DNA from: Massilia mucilaginosa
GTDB taxonomy: Bacteria; Pseudomonadota; Gammaproteobacteria; Burkholderiales; Burkholderiaceae_D
DNA length: 64,000 nt
Direction of reading: 5' to 3'
Assembly (NCBI RefSeq): GCF_011682145.1
Contig: NZ_WHJH01000009.1
Span: 62,001-126,000, forward strand
Shown here one piece after another: positions 53,830 through 63,099 of this stretch (position 1 is its first letter; each line of letters begins with the position of its first letter). Under the pieces are notes generated by a model. It had not been told where the DNA came from. It made no database searches and worked only from the letters and a program-made list of their open reading frames with translations. The position numbers were made by a program, and so were the translations under genes.

Positions 53830-56457
53830 TTATTTTAGCGCCGCGCGCACCTGCGGCAGCAAACGGGCTTTCTGGGCGGCGCGGGTGCGGATGCCATTGG
53901 CCACGCGTTGCGCTTCGACCTGGGCATCGGGGCCGAAGTTCTGCTTCACGTACGCTTCCATCATGTCGGCGTGGGCCGGATTGGAGGAGGACGATACCAC
54001 GCTCGGGAAAAAGCGGTTCTGGCCAACCGATTCCTGGTCCTTCATCAGTGCCGCGCGGTTGGCGGTGGCGAAGGCCCACGCCAGTTCCACGTGTTCGGCG
54101 CGCGCCACGGCCGGCACCAGGGTGGAGGTCAGCTGCGCCGGCAGTTCGGGCGAGAGCGCCATCGCCAGCGTGCGCCGCGCCAGGACCGGGTCGCGCGCCA
54201 GCGTCATGGAACGGGCGTAGCGGTTGCGTTCTTCGTCGGTCTGGGCTTGCGCCACGCGGCTGGCCAGCGCGTCGTAGGTGGCGCCGTCACCGTGGCGGCC
54301 GGCCGCGCGCATGACGAAGTCGATCATCGACGGCGGCACGCTGGCCGGGTCCTTCAGGAAGCGTGCAAAACGCGCACGCCCTTCGGCGATCACGGCCGGG
54401 TCGCCGATCCTGGCCAGCGCGCCGGCCAGCAAGGCGCGCAACTGGCGCTCTTCGGTCGACTCGCCCGCCTTGTCGTCCCAGCCGAGGCGCGCGAACTTGG
54501 GTGCGGCCAGGCCGGTGATGTAGCGCCGCACCAGCGCGCGTTCCGGTTCGCCTTCGGCCAGGATGTCGAGCGTGGCGAGGTTGTCGAGCATGGCGTTCCA
54601 CACCGCCAGGCGCGGTTCGTCCGCGTAGGCCGAGACCAGCTTGACGTAGCTGGCCAGCTGCAGGCGGTCGGCCTGGACCAGGCTCCAGGTGTCGCCCAGC
54701 AGCTTGAGGCGGGTGGTGTCGGGCAGTTTGGCGGCCTGCCCGGCCAGCGCGTCGAAGCCGGCCTGGTCGTACTGGACGCGGAAGTAGCCGACGCTGGCCG
54801 GGTCGAGCACCAGCGCGCCCTCGCACGAGGGCTGCGTGATGGTGGTGCTGGCGCCGGCGAACAGGGCGTAGCTGGCCTTGCCGCCCACGGTACCGACTTG
54901 CACCGGCACGTTCCAGAGGCGTTTTTCGACGGCCGGTTCGTCGAGGCGGAACTGCTCCTGCGACAAAGTGACGATGCGCTTGCCGTCGACGCAGCTTTGT
55001 TCGACTTTCAGCAGCGGGAAGCCGGGCTGGGTGGTCCAGTCGGAGGCCAGCTTTTCGACCGGCTTGCCGGAGGCTTTTTCGAGCGCGGCCCAGAGGTCGG
55101 CGGTGGTGGTGTTGCCATACTGGTGCTTGGCCATGTAGGCGCGGATACCCTTGCGGAAGGGATCTTCGCCCAGGTAGGCTTCGAGCATGCGCAGGAAGGC
55201 CTGGCCCTTGCCGTAGGTGATGGCGTCGAAGGCGTCGGCGGCCTGTGCTTCGGTCAGCACCGGGGTCTGGATCGGGTGCGTGGTTTTGCGGGCGTCGAGG
55301 TTCATGACGCTTTCGCGGTCGGCCAGGGCGGCCAGCTGCACCCGCCACTCGGGATGGAAATGGTCGGTGGACTTGGTCGCCATCCACGAGGCGAAACCTT
55401 CGTTGAGCCACAGGTTGTCCCACCAGCCCATGGTCACCAGGTTGCCGAACCACTGGTGCGCCACTTCATGGGCGTTGATGCTGAAGGAAGTCTGGCGCAC
55501 GCTGTCGGGACTTTTTTGCGGGTCGACCAGCAGGGTCGATTCGTTGTAGACGATGCCGCCCCAGTTTTCCATGGCGCCGTTAAAGCCGCCGGGGATCGCA
55601 ATCTGGTCGAGTTTCGGCAGCGGATAGGGCACGCCGAAGTAGTTGTTGTAGTAGCGCAGCAGGTCCTTGGTGGCGGCCAGCGCATAGGCGGCCGAGGGCA
55701 GTTTGCCTTCGGTGGTGACGACGCCGATGTCGACCCCATCCTGTTTGGCGCTGACCCGTTCCAGCTGGCCCGCGACCAGCACGAACAGGTAGCTCGGCAT
55801 CTTGGGCGTGACGCCGAAGTGGAAGCGCTGCAGGCCGCCGTCGAGCTTTTCCTGGCGTTCGAGCGGGGTGTTGGAGTACGCCTTGAAGTTGGATGGCAGG
55901 TCGACGGTGAGCTTGAAGGCGGCGCGGAAGGCCGGTTCGTCCCAGGTCGGCAGCAGGCGGCGCGTGTCGCTCGGCTCCATGTTGGTGGCGATCATGGTGC
56001 GGGCGGCGCTGCCGGCCTTGTACTTCATGTGGAACATGCCGCGCGCTTCGCGGTTGATCAGGCCATGGAACTTGAGCGCGAGGTTGTAGCGCCCCGGCGC
56101 CAGCGGCTGCGCCAGCGCGAAGCTGAGCGTTTCCTGATCCTTGTCGATGACCGGCGCCAGTTTGATGGCGCCGATGTTTTTCCCGGACAGGCTGGCCGCG
56201 TCGATCTCGATATCGACGGCGTTGAGCATGATGCGCGAGGTGGTGTTGAGGACTTCGATTTCGACCGTCTGGGAGCCGAGGAAGGTGTTGGCGGCCAGGT
56301 CGGGAATCAGGTGGGCGGCGTATTGCACCGGTACGATATCCTTGGGCAGCTTGCCCGGCGTGGTGGCGAAGGCGTACGGCGCTTCGGCGTTGGCGGCGAA
56401 GGCGCTACAGGCCAGCGCGATGGCGGCGGCGAGGCGCCGGGCTTTCAATAATGTCAT
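53830..56457 (-). CDS. M1-family zinc aminopeptidase
   Basis: An 875-residue exported aminopeptidase. The signal peptide is about residues 1-24 (AANAEA). GAMEN (294-298) binds the substrate amino group, HEVAH (330-334) and Glu353 (NEGFASW) hold zinc. A C-terminal ERAP1-like helical domain fills residues about 540-870. The signal peptide separates it from cytoplasmic PepN. The start at 56457 is chosen over the frame opening at 56655. The gene is first in a pair with pepO and is divergent from the HDOD gene. Confidence 0.93.
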   Translation of the reverse strand: MTLLKARRLAAAIALACSAFAANAEAPYAFATTPGKLPKDIVPVQYAAHLIPDLAANTFLGSQTVEIEVLNTTSRIMLNAVDIEIDAASLSGKNIGAIKLAPVIDKDQETLSFALAQPLAPGRYNLALKFHGLINREARGMFHMKYKAGSAARTMIATNMEPSDTRRLLPTWDEPAFRAAFKLTVDLPSNFKAYSNTPLERQEKLDGGLQRFHFGVTPKMPSYLFVLVAGQLERVSAKQDGVDIGVVTTEGKLPSAAYALAATKDLLRYYNNYFGVPYPLPKLDQIAIPGGFNGAMENWGGIVYNESTLLVDPQKSPDSVRQTSFSINAHEVAHQWFGNLVTMGWWDNLWLNEGFASWMATKSTDHFHPEWRVQLAALADRESVMNLDARKTTHPIQTPVLTEAQAADAFDAITYGKGQAFLRMLEAYLGEDPFRKGIRAYMAKHQYGNTTTADLWAALEKASGKPVEKLASDWTTQPGFPLLKVEQSCVDGKRIVTLSQEQFRLDEPAVEKRLWNVPVQVGTVGGKASYALFAGASTTITQPSCEGALVLDPASVGYFRVQYDQAGFDALAGQAAKLPDTTRLKLLGDTWSLVQADRLQLASYVKLVSAYADEPRLAVWNAMLDNLATLDILAEGEPERALVRRYITGLAAPKFARLGWDDKAGESTEERQLRALLAGALARIGDPAVIAEGRARFARFLKDPASVPPSMIDFVMRAAGRHGDGATYDALASRVAQAQTDEERNRYARSMTLARDPVLARRTLAMALSPELPAQLTSTLVPAVARAEHVELAWAFATANRAALMKDQESVGQNRFFPSVVSSSSNPAHADMMEAYVKQNFGPDAQVEAQRVANGIRTRAAQKARLLPQVRAALK

Positions 56458-56669
56458 GTCGGTTCTCTTTTCATGGCGGCGCCGGGGCCGGCGCATTTTT
56501 CCCAGCCTGCACTCTAATCGAGCGCCGGGCGAAATGCTCGTCAAATGCGACAAACCGCACAATACGCCGCCAGAGTGCGGAAAACCCGCGCCGTGGCGCA
56601 CCAGTGGCGCCGTGCGGGGGTTTTCTATATAGTCACCCTGCCCCGCGCCCGCCACAACCAGGAGACACG

Positions 56670-57497
56670 ATGACCCTTGAAGCCCTGCTGCAAAATCCGA
56701 ACGCCCTGCCCTCCGCGCCGAAAGTGGTGGCGGAGCTGATCAGCAGTTTCGACGACCCCGATGTGGCGGTCGAAGAAATCGCGCGCAAGCTCTCGCTCGA
56801 CCCGGTCCTGAGCGCCAAGCTGCTGCGGCTGGCCAATTCGGCCTACTATCATGTGTCGCGCCGGATCGGCAATGTGGGCGACGCGGTGCGCATGCTGGGC
56901 TTCGTGACGGTGCGCACCTTGGTGATCAGCTCGGGCCTGGTGGGCAGTTTCAAGACGGTGCCGGGGCTGGACCTGAAGCGCTTCTGGCGCTACAGCCTGC
57001 ACACGGCGGTGGCGGCCAAGTGGATCGCCAAGCAGATCGGCGCCAATACCGACCTGGCGTTTACGATCGGGATGATGCACGGGATCGGGCAGCTGGTGAT
57101 GCACGCGGGCGTGGCGCAGCAGGCGCGCGAACTCGATCAGACGGTGGGGCCGTACGAGAACGGCCGGATCGCGGCCGAGCGGGATCTGTTCGGCTACGAC
57201 TTCGGCGTGGTGGGGGCGGAACTGGCGCTGCGCTGGAAGTTCCCGGACCTGTTTCACCAGACCCTGCGCCATTTTGCCGAGCCGACGCCGGAGTCGCCGT
57301 CGTACCGGATGGCCGCCGTGATTCACCTGGCCGTGCTGCGCGCGCGCTACGAGGAGCGCCAGCCGAACGACGAGGAACTGGCGGCGTGCTTTACGCCGGC
57401 GCTGGCGACCGGGCTGGGGGTGGCGCCGGATGCCTTGTTCATGGGGATTCCACCGCTCGGGGAGCTCAGTGGGGGGCTGGAAGAGCTTATCAATTAG
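56670..57497 (+). CDS. HDOD domain-containing protein
   Basis: A 275-residue protein made of one HDOD domain (about residues 15-215), an HD-related fold without the full catalytic metal set. The motifs are LPSAPKVVAELI, LDPVLSAKLLRLANSAYY and IGMMHGIGQLVMH. HDOD proteins take part in signalling tied to c-di-GMP, motility and biofilm. The ATG at 56670 follows AGGAG by 6 bases. The next gene, FliT-like, supports a loose motility link. Confidence 0.9.
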   Translation: MTLEALLQNPNALPSAPKVVAELISSFDDPDVAVEEIARKLSLDPVLSAKLLRLANSAYYHVSRRIGNVGDAVRMLGFVTVRTLVISSGLVGSFKTVPGLDLKRFWRYSLHTAVAAKWIAKQIGANTDLAFTIGMMHGIGQLVMHAGVAQQARELDQTVGPYENGRIAAERDLFGYDFGVVGAELALRWKFPDLFHQTLRHFAEPTPESPSYRMAAVIHLAVLRARYEERQPNDEELAACFTPALATGLGVAPDALFMGIPPLGELSGGLEELIN

Positions 57498-57546
57498 TCA
57501 TCAGTGAGCCGGGCTAAAAATATTTCCGGATTTTTTGAAAAAACCC

Positions 57547-57573
57547 TAAAGTTCCGCGCAATCCCGACGTTAT
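57547..57573 (+). promoter_or_regulatory. Sigma-28 (FliA)-like promoter of the FliT-like gene
   Basis: TAAAGTTC (57547-57554), 11 bases, then GACGTTAT (57566-57573). The -35 part is 7 of 8 to TAAAGTTT and the -10 part 5 of 8 to GCCGATAA, with the right spacing. It lies 47 bases before the ATG. Confidence 0.5.
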
Positions 57574-57620
57574 GGAAGGACACGCGGTAATCTTTATAAA
57601 TTTTTTGGCCAGGTGAGCGC

Positions 57621-57899
57621 ATGACCTCCAACGAAGTTCTCTCGATGTACGAAAATATTGCTGGCCTGACTGGCAAGATGGCGGTTGCGGCAAAAGCAGG
57701 CGACTGGAACGGCCTGACCAACCTGGAAATGCAGTGCAAGCAGCAGGCGGCGGCGGTCAAGACCGGCGTGCCGGCACTCGATGGGGCGCCAAGGATGCGC
57801 AAGATCGACTTGCTCAAGCAGATCATGGCCAACGACCGCGCAGTGCGCGAGATTACCGAACCGTGGCAGTTATCCGATGTGATGTGCGCAACGCACTGA
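57621..57899 (+). CDS. FliT-like flagellar chaperone
   Basis: A 92-residue helical protein. The N-terminal VLSMYENIAGLTGKMAVAAK and WNGLTNLEMQC and the later LLKQIMANDRAVREIT match the FliT pattern, the chaperone of filament cap FliD that also binds FlhDC. It is not beside fliD or fliS, which is unusual for fliT in Burkholderiales. A sigma-28-like promoter precedes it and a terminator follows, so it is a single-gene unit. Confidence 0.7.
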   Translation: MTSNEVLSMYENIAGLTGKMAVAAKAGDWNGLTNLEMQCKQQAAAVKTGVPALDGAPRMRKIDLLKQIMANDRAVREITEPWQLSDVMCATH

Positions 57900-57920
57900 A
57901 CTGCTTACAGGATGTGAATG

Positions 57921-57943
57921 AAAGCGCCCGAGGGCGCTTTTTT
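57921..57943. terminator. Terminator after the FliT-like gene
   Basis: AAAGCGCCC and GGGCGCTTT with a GA loop and six T at the end. It serves the FliT-like gene and possibly the convergent aminotransferase. Confidence 0.88.
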
Positions 57944-57959
57944 GCTGGCGTGGCGCCGG

Positions 57960-59180
57960 TCAAGCGGCCACGGCCAGTTTCAAGGCCAGTGCAATCCCCT
58001 CCGCCGCCTGGGTAATCTCGGGCAGCGATGGAAAACTCGGGGCGATGCGGATATGGCTGTCGTCGGGGTCGACCCCGTACGGATACGCGGCGCCGGCCGG
58101 CGTGAGCGTGATCCCGGCCTGCCTGGCCAGCGCAATCGTCTTCTTCGCCGCGCCCGGCGGCGTCACCAGGTCGATGAAGTAGCCGCCCTTCGGCACCGTC
58201 CACGAGACGCCCGCCACATCGCCCAAATGCGCGCCGAACTGCGCCAGCACGGCGTCGAACTTGGGCTTGAGCAGCGCCGCGTGGCGCGTCATCAGCGCCT
58301 CGACGGTCGCTGTGTCTTTCAACAGGCGCACGTGGCGCAGCTGGTTGATCTTGTCCGGGCCGATGCTGCGGATGCCCGCATGCCTGGTCCACCAGGCGAT
58401 ATTGGCCGGCGACGACGCCAGCGCGGCAATGCCCGACCCGGCCCAGCTTACCTTCGAGGTCGATGCGAACATGATCGCCCGGTCCGGATTGCCGGCCCTG
58501 GCGCATTCGCCAATGATCTCGGCGACGCGCACCTTGTCACCGGTCAGATGATGGAAGCGATAGGCGTCGTCCCACATCACGCGGAAGTCCGGCGCGGCGG
58601 TTTGCATGGCGGCGAGGCGGCGCACCACCTCGTCCGAATACACCGTGCCGGACGGATTGCTGTACTTCGGCACGCACCACATGCCCTTGATGCTGGCGTC
58701 ATTCGCAACCAGGCGCTCGACTACATCCATATCCGGGCCATCGTCGTTCAACGGCACGTTGATCATCTTGATGCCGCGCGCTTCGCAAATCGAAAAATGG
58801 CGGTCGTAGCCCGGTACCGGGCACAGGAACACCGGCTGCTGGCCGACCCACGGCTGGCCGCCCGGCACGCCGTTCAACAGCGCATACACGATCACATCGT
58901 GCATCAGCGACAGGCTGGCGCTGCTGTCGACCACGACCTGGGCGCCTGGGACGTCGAGCAGGCTGCCGAACAGCGCGCGCGCTTCGGGCAGGCCCACGCC
59001 CAGACCGTAATTGCGGGCGTCGGTGCCATCGGCCGCGCTAAAGCCGGGCATGGCGTCGAGCAGGTCGTTGCACAGGTCAAGTTGTTCGGGAGAGGGTTTG
59101 CCGCGGGACATGTCGAGCTTGAGTCCGCGTTGCAGGAAGAGGTCGTACTGCGCTTGTGCTTGGTTTGCTGCCGTCGTCAT
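57960..59180 (-). CDS. PLP-dependent aminotransferase (class I, MocR/Asp-type)
   Basis: A 406-residue fold-type I aminotransferase. The pattern LDMSRGKPSPEQLDLCNDLL at the start, NYGLGVGLPEAR, PGYDRHFSICE, the PLP Lys in STSKVSWAGSGIA and the WWTRHAGIRSIGPDK segment match the subgroup annotated as putative aspartate aminotransferase (type Ic). The exact amino donor is not known. The ATG at 59180 (MTTAANQAQ) is preferred to one at 59207. Confidence 0.88.
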   Translation of the reverse strand: MTTAANQAQAQYDLFLQRGLKLDMSRGKPSPEQLDLCNDLLDAMPGFSAADGTDARNYGLGVGLPEARALFGSLLDVPGAQVVVDSSASLSLMHDVIVYALLNGVPGGQPWVGQQPVFLCPVPGYDRHFSICEARGIKMINVPLNDDGPDMDVVERLVANDASIKGMWCVPKYSNPSGTVYSDEVVRRLAAMQTAAPDFRVMWDDAYRFHHLTGDKVRVAEIIGECARAGNPDRAIMFASTSKVSWAGSGIAALASSPANIAWWTRHAGIRSIGPDKINQLRHVRLLKDTATVEALMTRHAALLKPKFDAVLAQFGAHLGDVAGVSWTVPKGGYFIDLVTPPGAAKKTIALARQAGITLTPAGAAYPYGVDPDDSHIRIAPSFPSLPEITQAAEGIALALKLAVAA

Positions 59181-59540
59181 GTGCTTGCCTTCGGTGATTG
59201 GGGTCACCGTAGAGTATAGCTTGAAGGCAAAATGATCGCTGGGGGAGGAAAGAATTCTGGAGAGCGATCACCAGGTATCTCCTGGTGTCGCCTCTTGCCG
59301 GTTGCATCCGGCGTCCGCAAGCGCATTGTTGGCTGGCGGACCGCTTCCGGGGACAGGCGTTTCTTCAACGATCATCTGCTTGCCGCGCCACACTATCGTT
59401 GGTGGCTGCGCCAGATCCTGGGCCCGTTTGTGCAGTCCCGCAGGACTACGGAAACAAGTATAGCGCAGTTTTTCAAGTTGTGTAGACCACTTTGCGTGCG
59501 TGCGAGTCTTTTTTTCAACATTTTTGTATTTGCAAGGAAA
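59181..59540. other. Spacer between the aminotransferase and FimV-like genes
   Basis: 360 bases with no supported gene; the frame at 59285-59485 has no homology cue. It holds a small hairpin CACCAGG-tatct-CCTGGTG at about 59269-59287 and must carry the aminotransferase promoter. Confidence 0.6.
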
Positions 59541-60692
59541 TCAGCTGGGGTCGGGCTCCACGTGCACCACCGGCGCGGGCGCTTTCGGCGTGCGTTTGAA
59601 GCGGGCGGCGAGCCTCGCCAACATGCCTGTTTTGGCCGCTGCGGGCGCGTCGGCGGGTGCGGCGGGTGCTGCGGTCTCGGCGGCAAGCGCGGCCTTGCGC
59701 TTGCGGCGGCGAAGCAGGAACCAGGCCGCCAGGGCGGTCATCAGCGTCGCCCCGACGGCGCCCCCGATCAGCATCCAGGGAAAGCCCTCCCCTTTCTTGG
59801 CGGCGGCGTTCTTTTTGGCGAGGGCCGCGCGCGAGAGGATCGGCGGCGGCACCGCCGGCTCGGCCGCATGGCTGGCCGACGCTGCCGCATGGCTGGCGGC
59901 AGCGGCGTCATGCCCGCCAGAGGCGGCTTCATGCCCGGCGGAAGCGGCCGCATGGCTGGCCGCGCCACCCGTGCCCTCGATGGCGCGTTGCAGCAGTTTG
60001 ACCTTTTCTTCGAGCTCCACAATCCGGGCGGACAGCACGCCATTCTTGCGGTCGAGGTCGGCGCAAGTCTTGAGCTGATCCTCACTGATTTGGGGACACG
60101 ATGCCGGGGTGGCCGACGGCAGTTGCAAGACCCGCACCGGACGCGGCGCTGGCGCTGGCGCGGCAACCCTGGCGGGCTCGGCACGCACGGGAGAGACCGG
60201 CGGCGCTGCCGGGACCGGGACCGGAACCGGGACCGGAACCGGCAGCGCAACCGGCGGCGGCGGTGGTGGCGCGGGCTGCGGATCGTGGCTCAGCCACAAG
60301 GTCACGGCGCGCACTTCGCGCTTGCCGCCTTCGCCGAGCGTGAGAAACAGGTGCACATAATCGCCCTCGACCGGCTTGACCGAGGTGATGTGCAAAAACT
60401 GGCGGCCGTCGCGCCGCATCACCGACAGGGTCAGGTTCGACAGCACCGGATGCATGCGCACATTGGCGCCGCGCCACACATCGGGATCGGCCAGCCGTAC
60501 CTGCACGCTGGTCCCGGGCTCGGCCAGCGAGGTCAGTTCCACATCGGCCACCAGCGGCTGGCCGATGTAGGAGCGCACCTGGGCCTCGCCCAGTTCGGCC
60601 GCGTGGGCGCCGGCCAGTATCGGGCCGAGAAGCAGGCAGAGCATCAGGGTAATGCCGGACCGGACCAGCCGGGCGATTCGGGAATGGTGCAT
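59541..60692 (-). CDS. FimV N-terminal-domain-like membrane protein
   Basis: A 383-residue protein with the FimV/TspA N-terminal domain: a signal peptide to about residue 32, then LGEAQVRSYIGQPLVADVEL (33-53) and the LTLSVMRRDGRQFLHITSVKPV region. A long Pro-Val-rich linker (about 140-190), a coiled coil (LKTCADLDRKNGVLSARIVELEEK-like stretch, about 205-235), a His/Ala-rich repeat stretch (about 240-280), one transmembrane helix (about 310-330) and a basic tail follow. FimV organises polar complexes, type IV pili and signalling in related bacteria. The TPR/C-terminal domain of FimV is missing. It is not near truA, the usual neighbour. Confidence 0.8.
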   Translation of the reverse strand: MHHSRIARLVRSGITLMLCLLLGPILAGAHAAELGEAQVRSYIGQPLVADVELTSLAEPGTSVQVRLADPDVWRGANVRMHPVLSNLTLSVMRRDGRQFLHITSVKPVEGDYVHLFLTLGEGGKREVRAVTLWLSHDPQPAPPPPPPVALPVPVPVPVPVPAAPPVSPVRAEPARVAAPAPAPRPVRVLQLPSATPASCPQISEDQLKTCADLDRKNGVLSARIVELEEKVKLLQRAIEGTGGAASHAAASAGHEAASGGHDAAAASHAAASASHAAEPAVPPPILSRAALAKKNAAAKKGEGFPWMLIGGAVGATLMTALAAWFLLRRRKRKAALAAETAAPAAPADAPAAAKTGMLARLAARFKRTPKAPAPVVHVEPDPS

Positions 60693-60808
60693 ATATGGTA
60701 ATGTTGTCCAGCTAATGACGGAGGAGCGGAGAAATCTGTAGCCCTGCCGTAATTAACGTACGCAGAGATAAACTCTTTAACCGCATTCCCAAATAAACAG
60801 GAAGCAAT

Positions 60809-62200
60809 ATGGAAACAAGAATCGAAAAGGACAGTTTTGGCCCGATCGCGGTCCCGGCCGGACGCTTGTGGGGCGCGCAGACGCAACGCTCGCTGGAGCA
60901 CTTCGCCATTTCGAGCGAGCGCATGGCGCCCGAGCTGGTGGCCGCGCTGGCCCAGGTCAAGCGCGCCGCCGCCGCCGTCAACCGCTCGCTCGGACTGTTG
61001 CCGAACGACAAGGCCGAAGCCATCGTCAAGGCCGCCGACGAGGTGCTCGACGGCCAACATCCGGAGGAATTCCCGCTGGTCGTGTGGCAGACCGGCTCAG
61101 GCACGCAAAGCAATATGAACATGAACGAGGTGCTGGCCAACCGCGCTTCCGAGCTGATCGGCGGCGCGCGCGGCGAAGGCCGTCTGCTGCATCCGAACGA
61201 CCATGTCAACCTGGGCCAGTCGTCCAACGATATTTTTCCGACCGCCATGCACGTGGCGGCGGCCCAGGCCGTGGTGCAGTCGCTGCTGCCGGCCCTGGCG
61301 CGCCTGCGCGGCACGCTGGAAATCAAGTCGCGCGAGTTCGCCGACATCGTCAAGATCGGCCGCACCCACTTGCAGGACGCGACTCCGCTGACGCTCGGGC
61401 AGGAATTCTCGGGCTATGTGGCCCAGCTGGAATACTCCGAGCATGCGATCAAGTCCACCCTGCCCGGCCTGCTGCACCTGGCGGCCGGCGGCACGGCGGT
61501 CGGCACCGGCCTGAACGCGCACCCCGATTTTGCGGCCCGCATCGCGGCCGAAATCGGTTCGCGCACGGCCCTCGGCTTCAAGACCGCGCCCAACAAGTTC
61601 GCGGCCCTGGCCGGGCACGATGCGCTGGTCGGCTCCCATGGCGCCCTGAAAACCCTGGCCACGGCCTTGATGAAGATCGCCAACGATGTGCGCTGGATGG
61701 CGTCCGGCCCGCGCTCGGGCCTCGGCGAGATCAGCATTCCCGAAAACGAGCCCGGCAGCTCGATCATGCCGGGCAAGGTCAACCCGACCCAGTGCGAAGC
61801 GCTGACCATGCTGTGCTGCCAGGTGTTCGGCAACGATGTCGCCATTACCATGGGCGGCGCGTCGGGCAACTTCGAGCTGAACGTGTTCAAGCCGATGATC
61901 GCGCATAACTTCTTGCAAAGCGCGCGCCTGCTGGCCGACGGCATGCGCTCGTTTAACGATCATTGCGCGCACGGCATCGAGCCAAACCGCGAACGCATCG
62001 GCGAACTGATGGAGCGCTCGCTGATGCTGGTGACCGCCCTGGCGCCGCATATCGGCTACGACAGCGCGGCCCAGATCGCCAAGAAGGCGCAGCACGAGGG
62101 CACTACCCTCAAGCAGGCGGCGCTGGCGCTCGGATTTGTGACGGAACAACAGTTCGAGGAGTGGATCGTGCCGCTCGACATGACCCGGCCAGGCCTGTAA
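60809..62200 (+). CDS. fumC: Fumarate hydratase class II
   Basis: A 463-residue iron-free fumarase of the TCA cycle. The motifs are [47 protein letters not shown] and the signature [15 protein letters not shown]. The His in GRTHLQDA and the Ser in the signature loop are the catalytic pair. The length equals E. coli FumC (467). It is monocistronic. Confidence 0.96.
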   Translation: METRIEKDSFGPIAVPAGRLWGAQTQRSLEHFAISSERMAPELVAALAQVKRAAAAVNRSLGLLPNDKAEAIVKAADEVLDGQHPEEFPLVVWQTGSGTQSNMNMNEVLANRASELIGGARGEGRLLHPNDHVNLGQSSNDIFPTAMHVAAAQAVVQSLLPALARLRGTLEIKSREFADIVKIGRTHLQDATPLTLGQEFSGYVAQLEYSEHAIKSTLPGLLHLAAGGTAVGTGLNAHPDFAARIAAEIGSRTALGFKTAPNKFAALAGHDALVGSHGALKTLATALMKIANDVRWMASGPRSGLGEISIPENEPGSSIMPGKVNPTQCEALTMLCCQVFGNDVAITMGGASGNFELNVFKPMIAHNFLQSARLLADGMRSFNDHCAHGIEPNRERIGELMERSLMLVTALAPHIGYDSAAQIAKKAQHEGTTLKQAALALGFVTEQQFEEWIVPLDMTRPGL

Positions 62201-62228
62201 GGCCACGCCAAGGCGCAGTGCGGCAGCG

Positions 62229-62270
62229 GCGCTATGCGGCGCGCTATGCGGCGCGCTATGCGACGCCCGA
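62229..62270. repeat. Short tandem repeat after fumC
   Basis: The unit GCGCTATGCGGC recurs three to four times with small changes (GGCGCTATGCGGCGCGCTATGC...). It is in the 3' spacer and has no A/T-run, so it is not a clear terminator. Confidence 0.55.
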
Positions 62271-62351
62271 TGCGAGGCGCGGGCAACGTTGACGCGCCGC
62301 GCCGATGCCGCCACACTGCGGTTCTTACATCTATTTTAGGACGAGCGGTAA

Positions 62352-62585
62352 ATGCAGAAAGTCACTTTTGACCTCACAGGCGAGTTCGTCGAACTGAACC
62401 AGTTATTGAAACTGTCGGGCCTGTGCGACAGCGGCGGCGCGGGCAAGAACCTGGTGGCCACGGGCGTGGTATCGGTCGATGGCAAAAAGGAATTGCGCAA
62501 GACCGCCAAGATCCGCGATGGCCAGGTGGTCGGCATCGGCGACGTGCGCATCAGTGTGCGCAGCTCCGGGACAGATGGCGCCTGA
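62352..62585 (+). CDS. YbcJ-type S4 RNA-binding protein
   Basis: A 77-residue single S4 domain. LNQLLKLSGLCDSGGAGKNL and VSVDGKKELRKTAKIRDGQVV carry the basic surface that meets RNA. E. coli YbcJ is the closest type and is tied to ribosome assembly or rRNA binding. It stands alone. Confidence 0.88.
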   Translation: MQKVTFDLTGEFVELNQLLKLSGLCDSGGAGKNLVATGVVSVDGKKELRKTAKIRDGQVVGIGDVRISVRSSGTDGA

Positions 62586-62743
62586 TTGCGTCAGCGCAGT
62601 ATAAACACCTTGTAATCGGGCAATATTAGAAATATGCTGAGTGAAGACGGCGGCGGCGCGGGTGTTCTTGCGCGGCGACAAACACGAAATTGCATGCTTT
62701 GTATATATTCTAAGACGTGATTAACCGATTCAAGGTGGCCACC

Positions 62744-63028
62744 ATGGATAACCCTGAAGAAAACCAGCAAACCCAGGAACGATTGATCGGCGACCTGCGG
62801 CTCGTGATCGAAAATGCGGAAGAATTGCTGAAGAACACGGACCAGTACACCAGCGTGTTATACCGCAGTGCCCGCGCCAAGCTGGCGCTGGCGCTGAACG
62901 CGGCCACCGAAGAACTCACCCGCTTCGAGGACGAGCAACTCGGACGCATGATCGAAGCGACCAGGACCGCCAATGCGGAAAATGCCGATCTGTCCGGCGA
63001 AGCGCGCATCATGCGTGCGTTTCATTGA
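62744..63028 (+). CDS. ElaB/YqjD-like protein without membrane anchor
   Basis: A 94-residue helical protein. The segment ERLIGDLRLVIENAEELLKN, and later ARAKLALALNAATEELTRFE, match the coiled-coil core of ElaB/YqjD/DUF883. Those proteins normally end in a Gly-rich transmembrane helix that ties ribosomes to the membrane; here the C-terminus is polar and stops at residue 94. The ATG at 62744 follows AAGGTGG. A GTG at 62717 would add nine residues. Confidence 0.75.
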   Translation: MDNPEENQQTQERLIGDLRLVIENAEELLKNTDQYTSVLYRSARAKLALALNAATEELTRFEDEQLGRMIEATRTANAENADLSGEARIMRAFH

Positions 63029-63099
63029 TGAAACCAAGCCAGCGGCGTCTTCCCCGGCCGCCGCTGTTTTCGTCCCCGCCCGCGCTATTCTTCGGGCTG

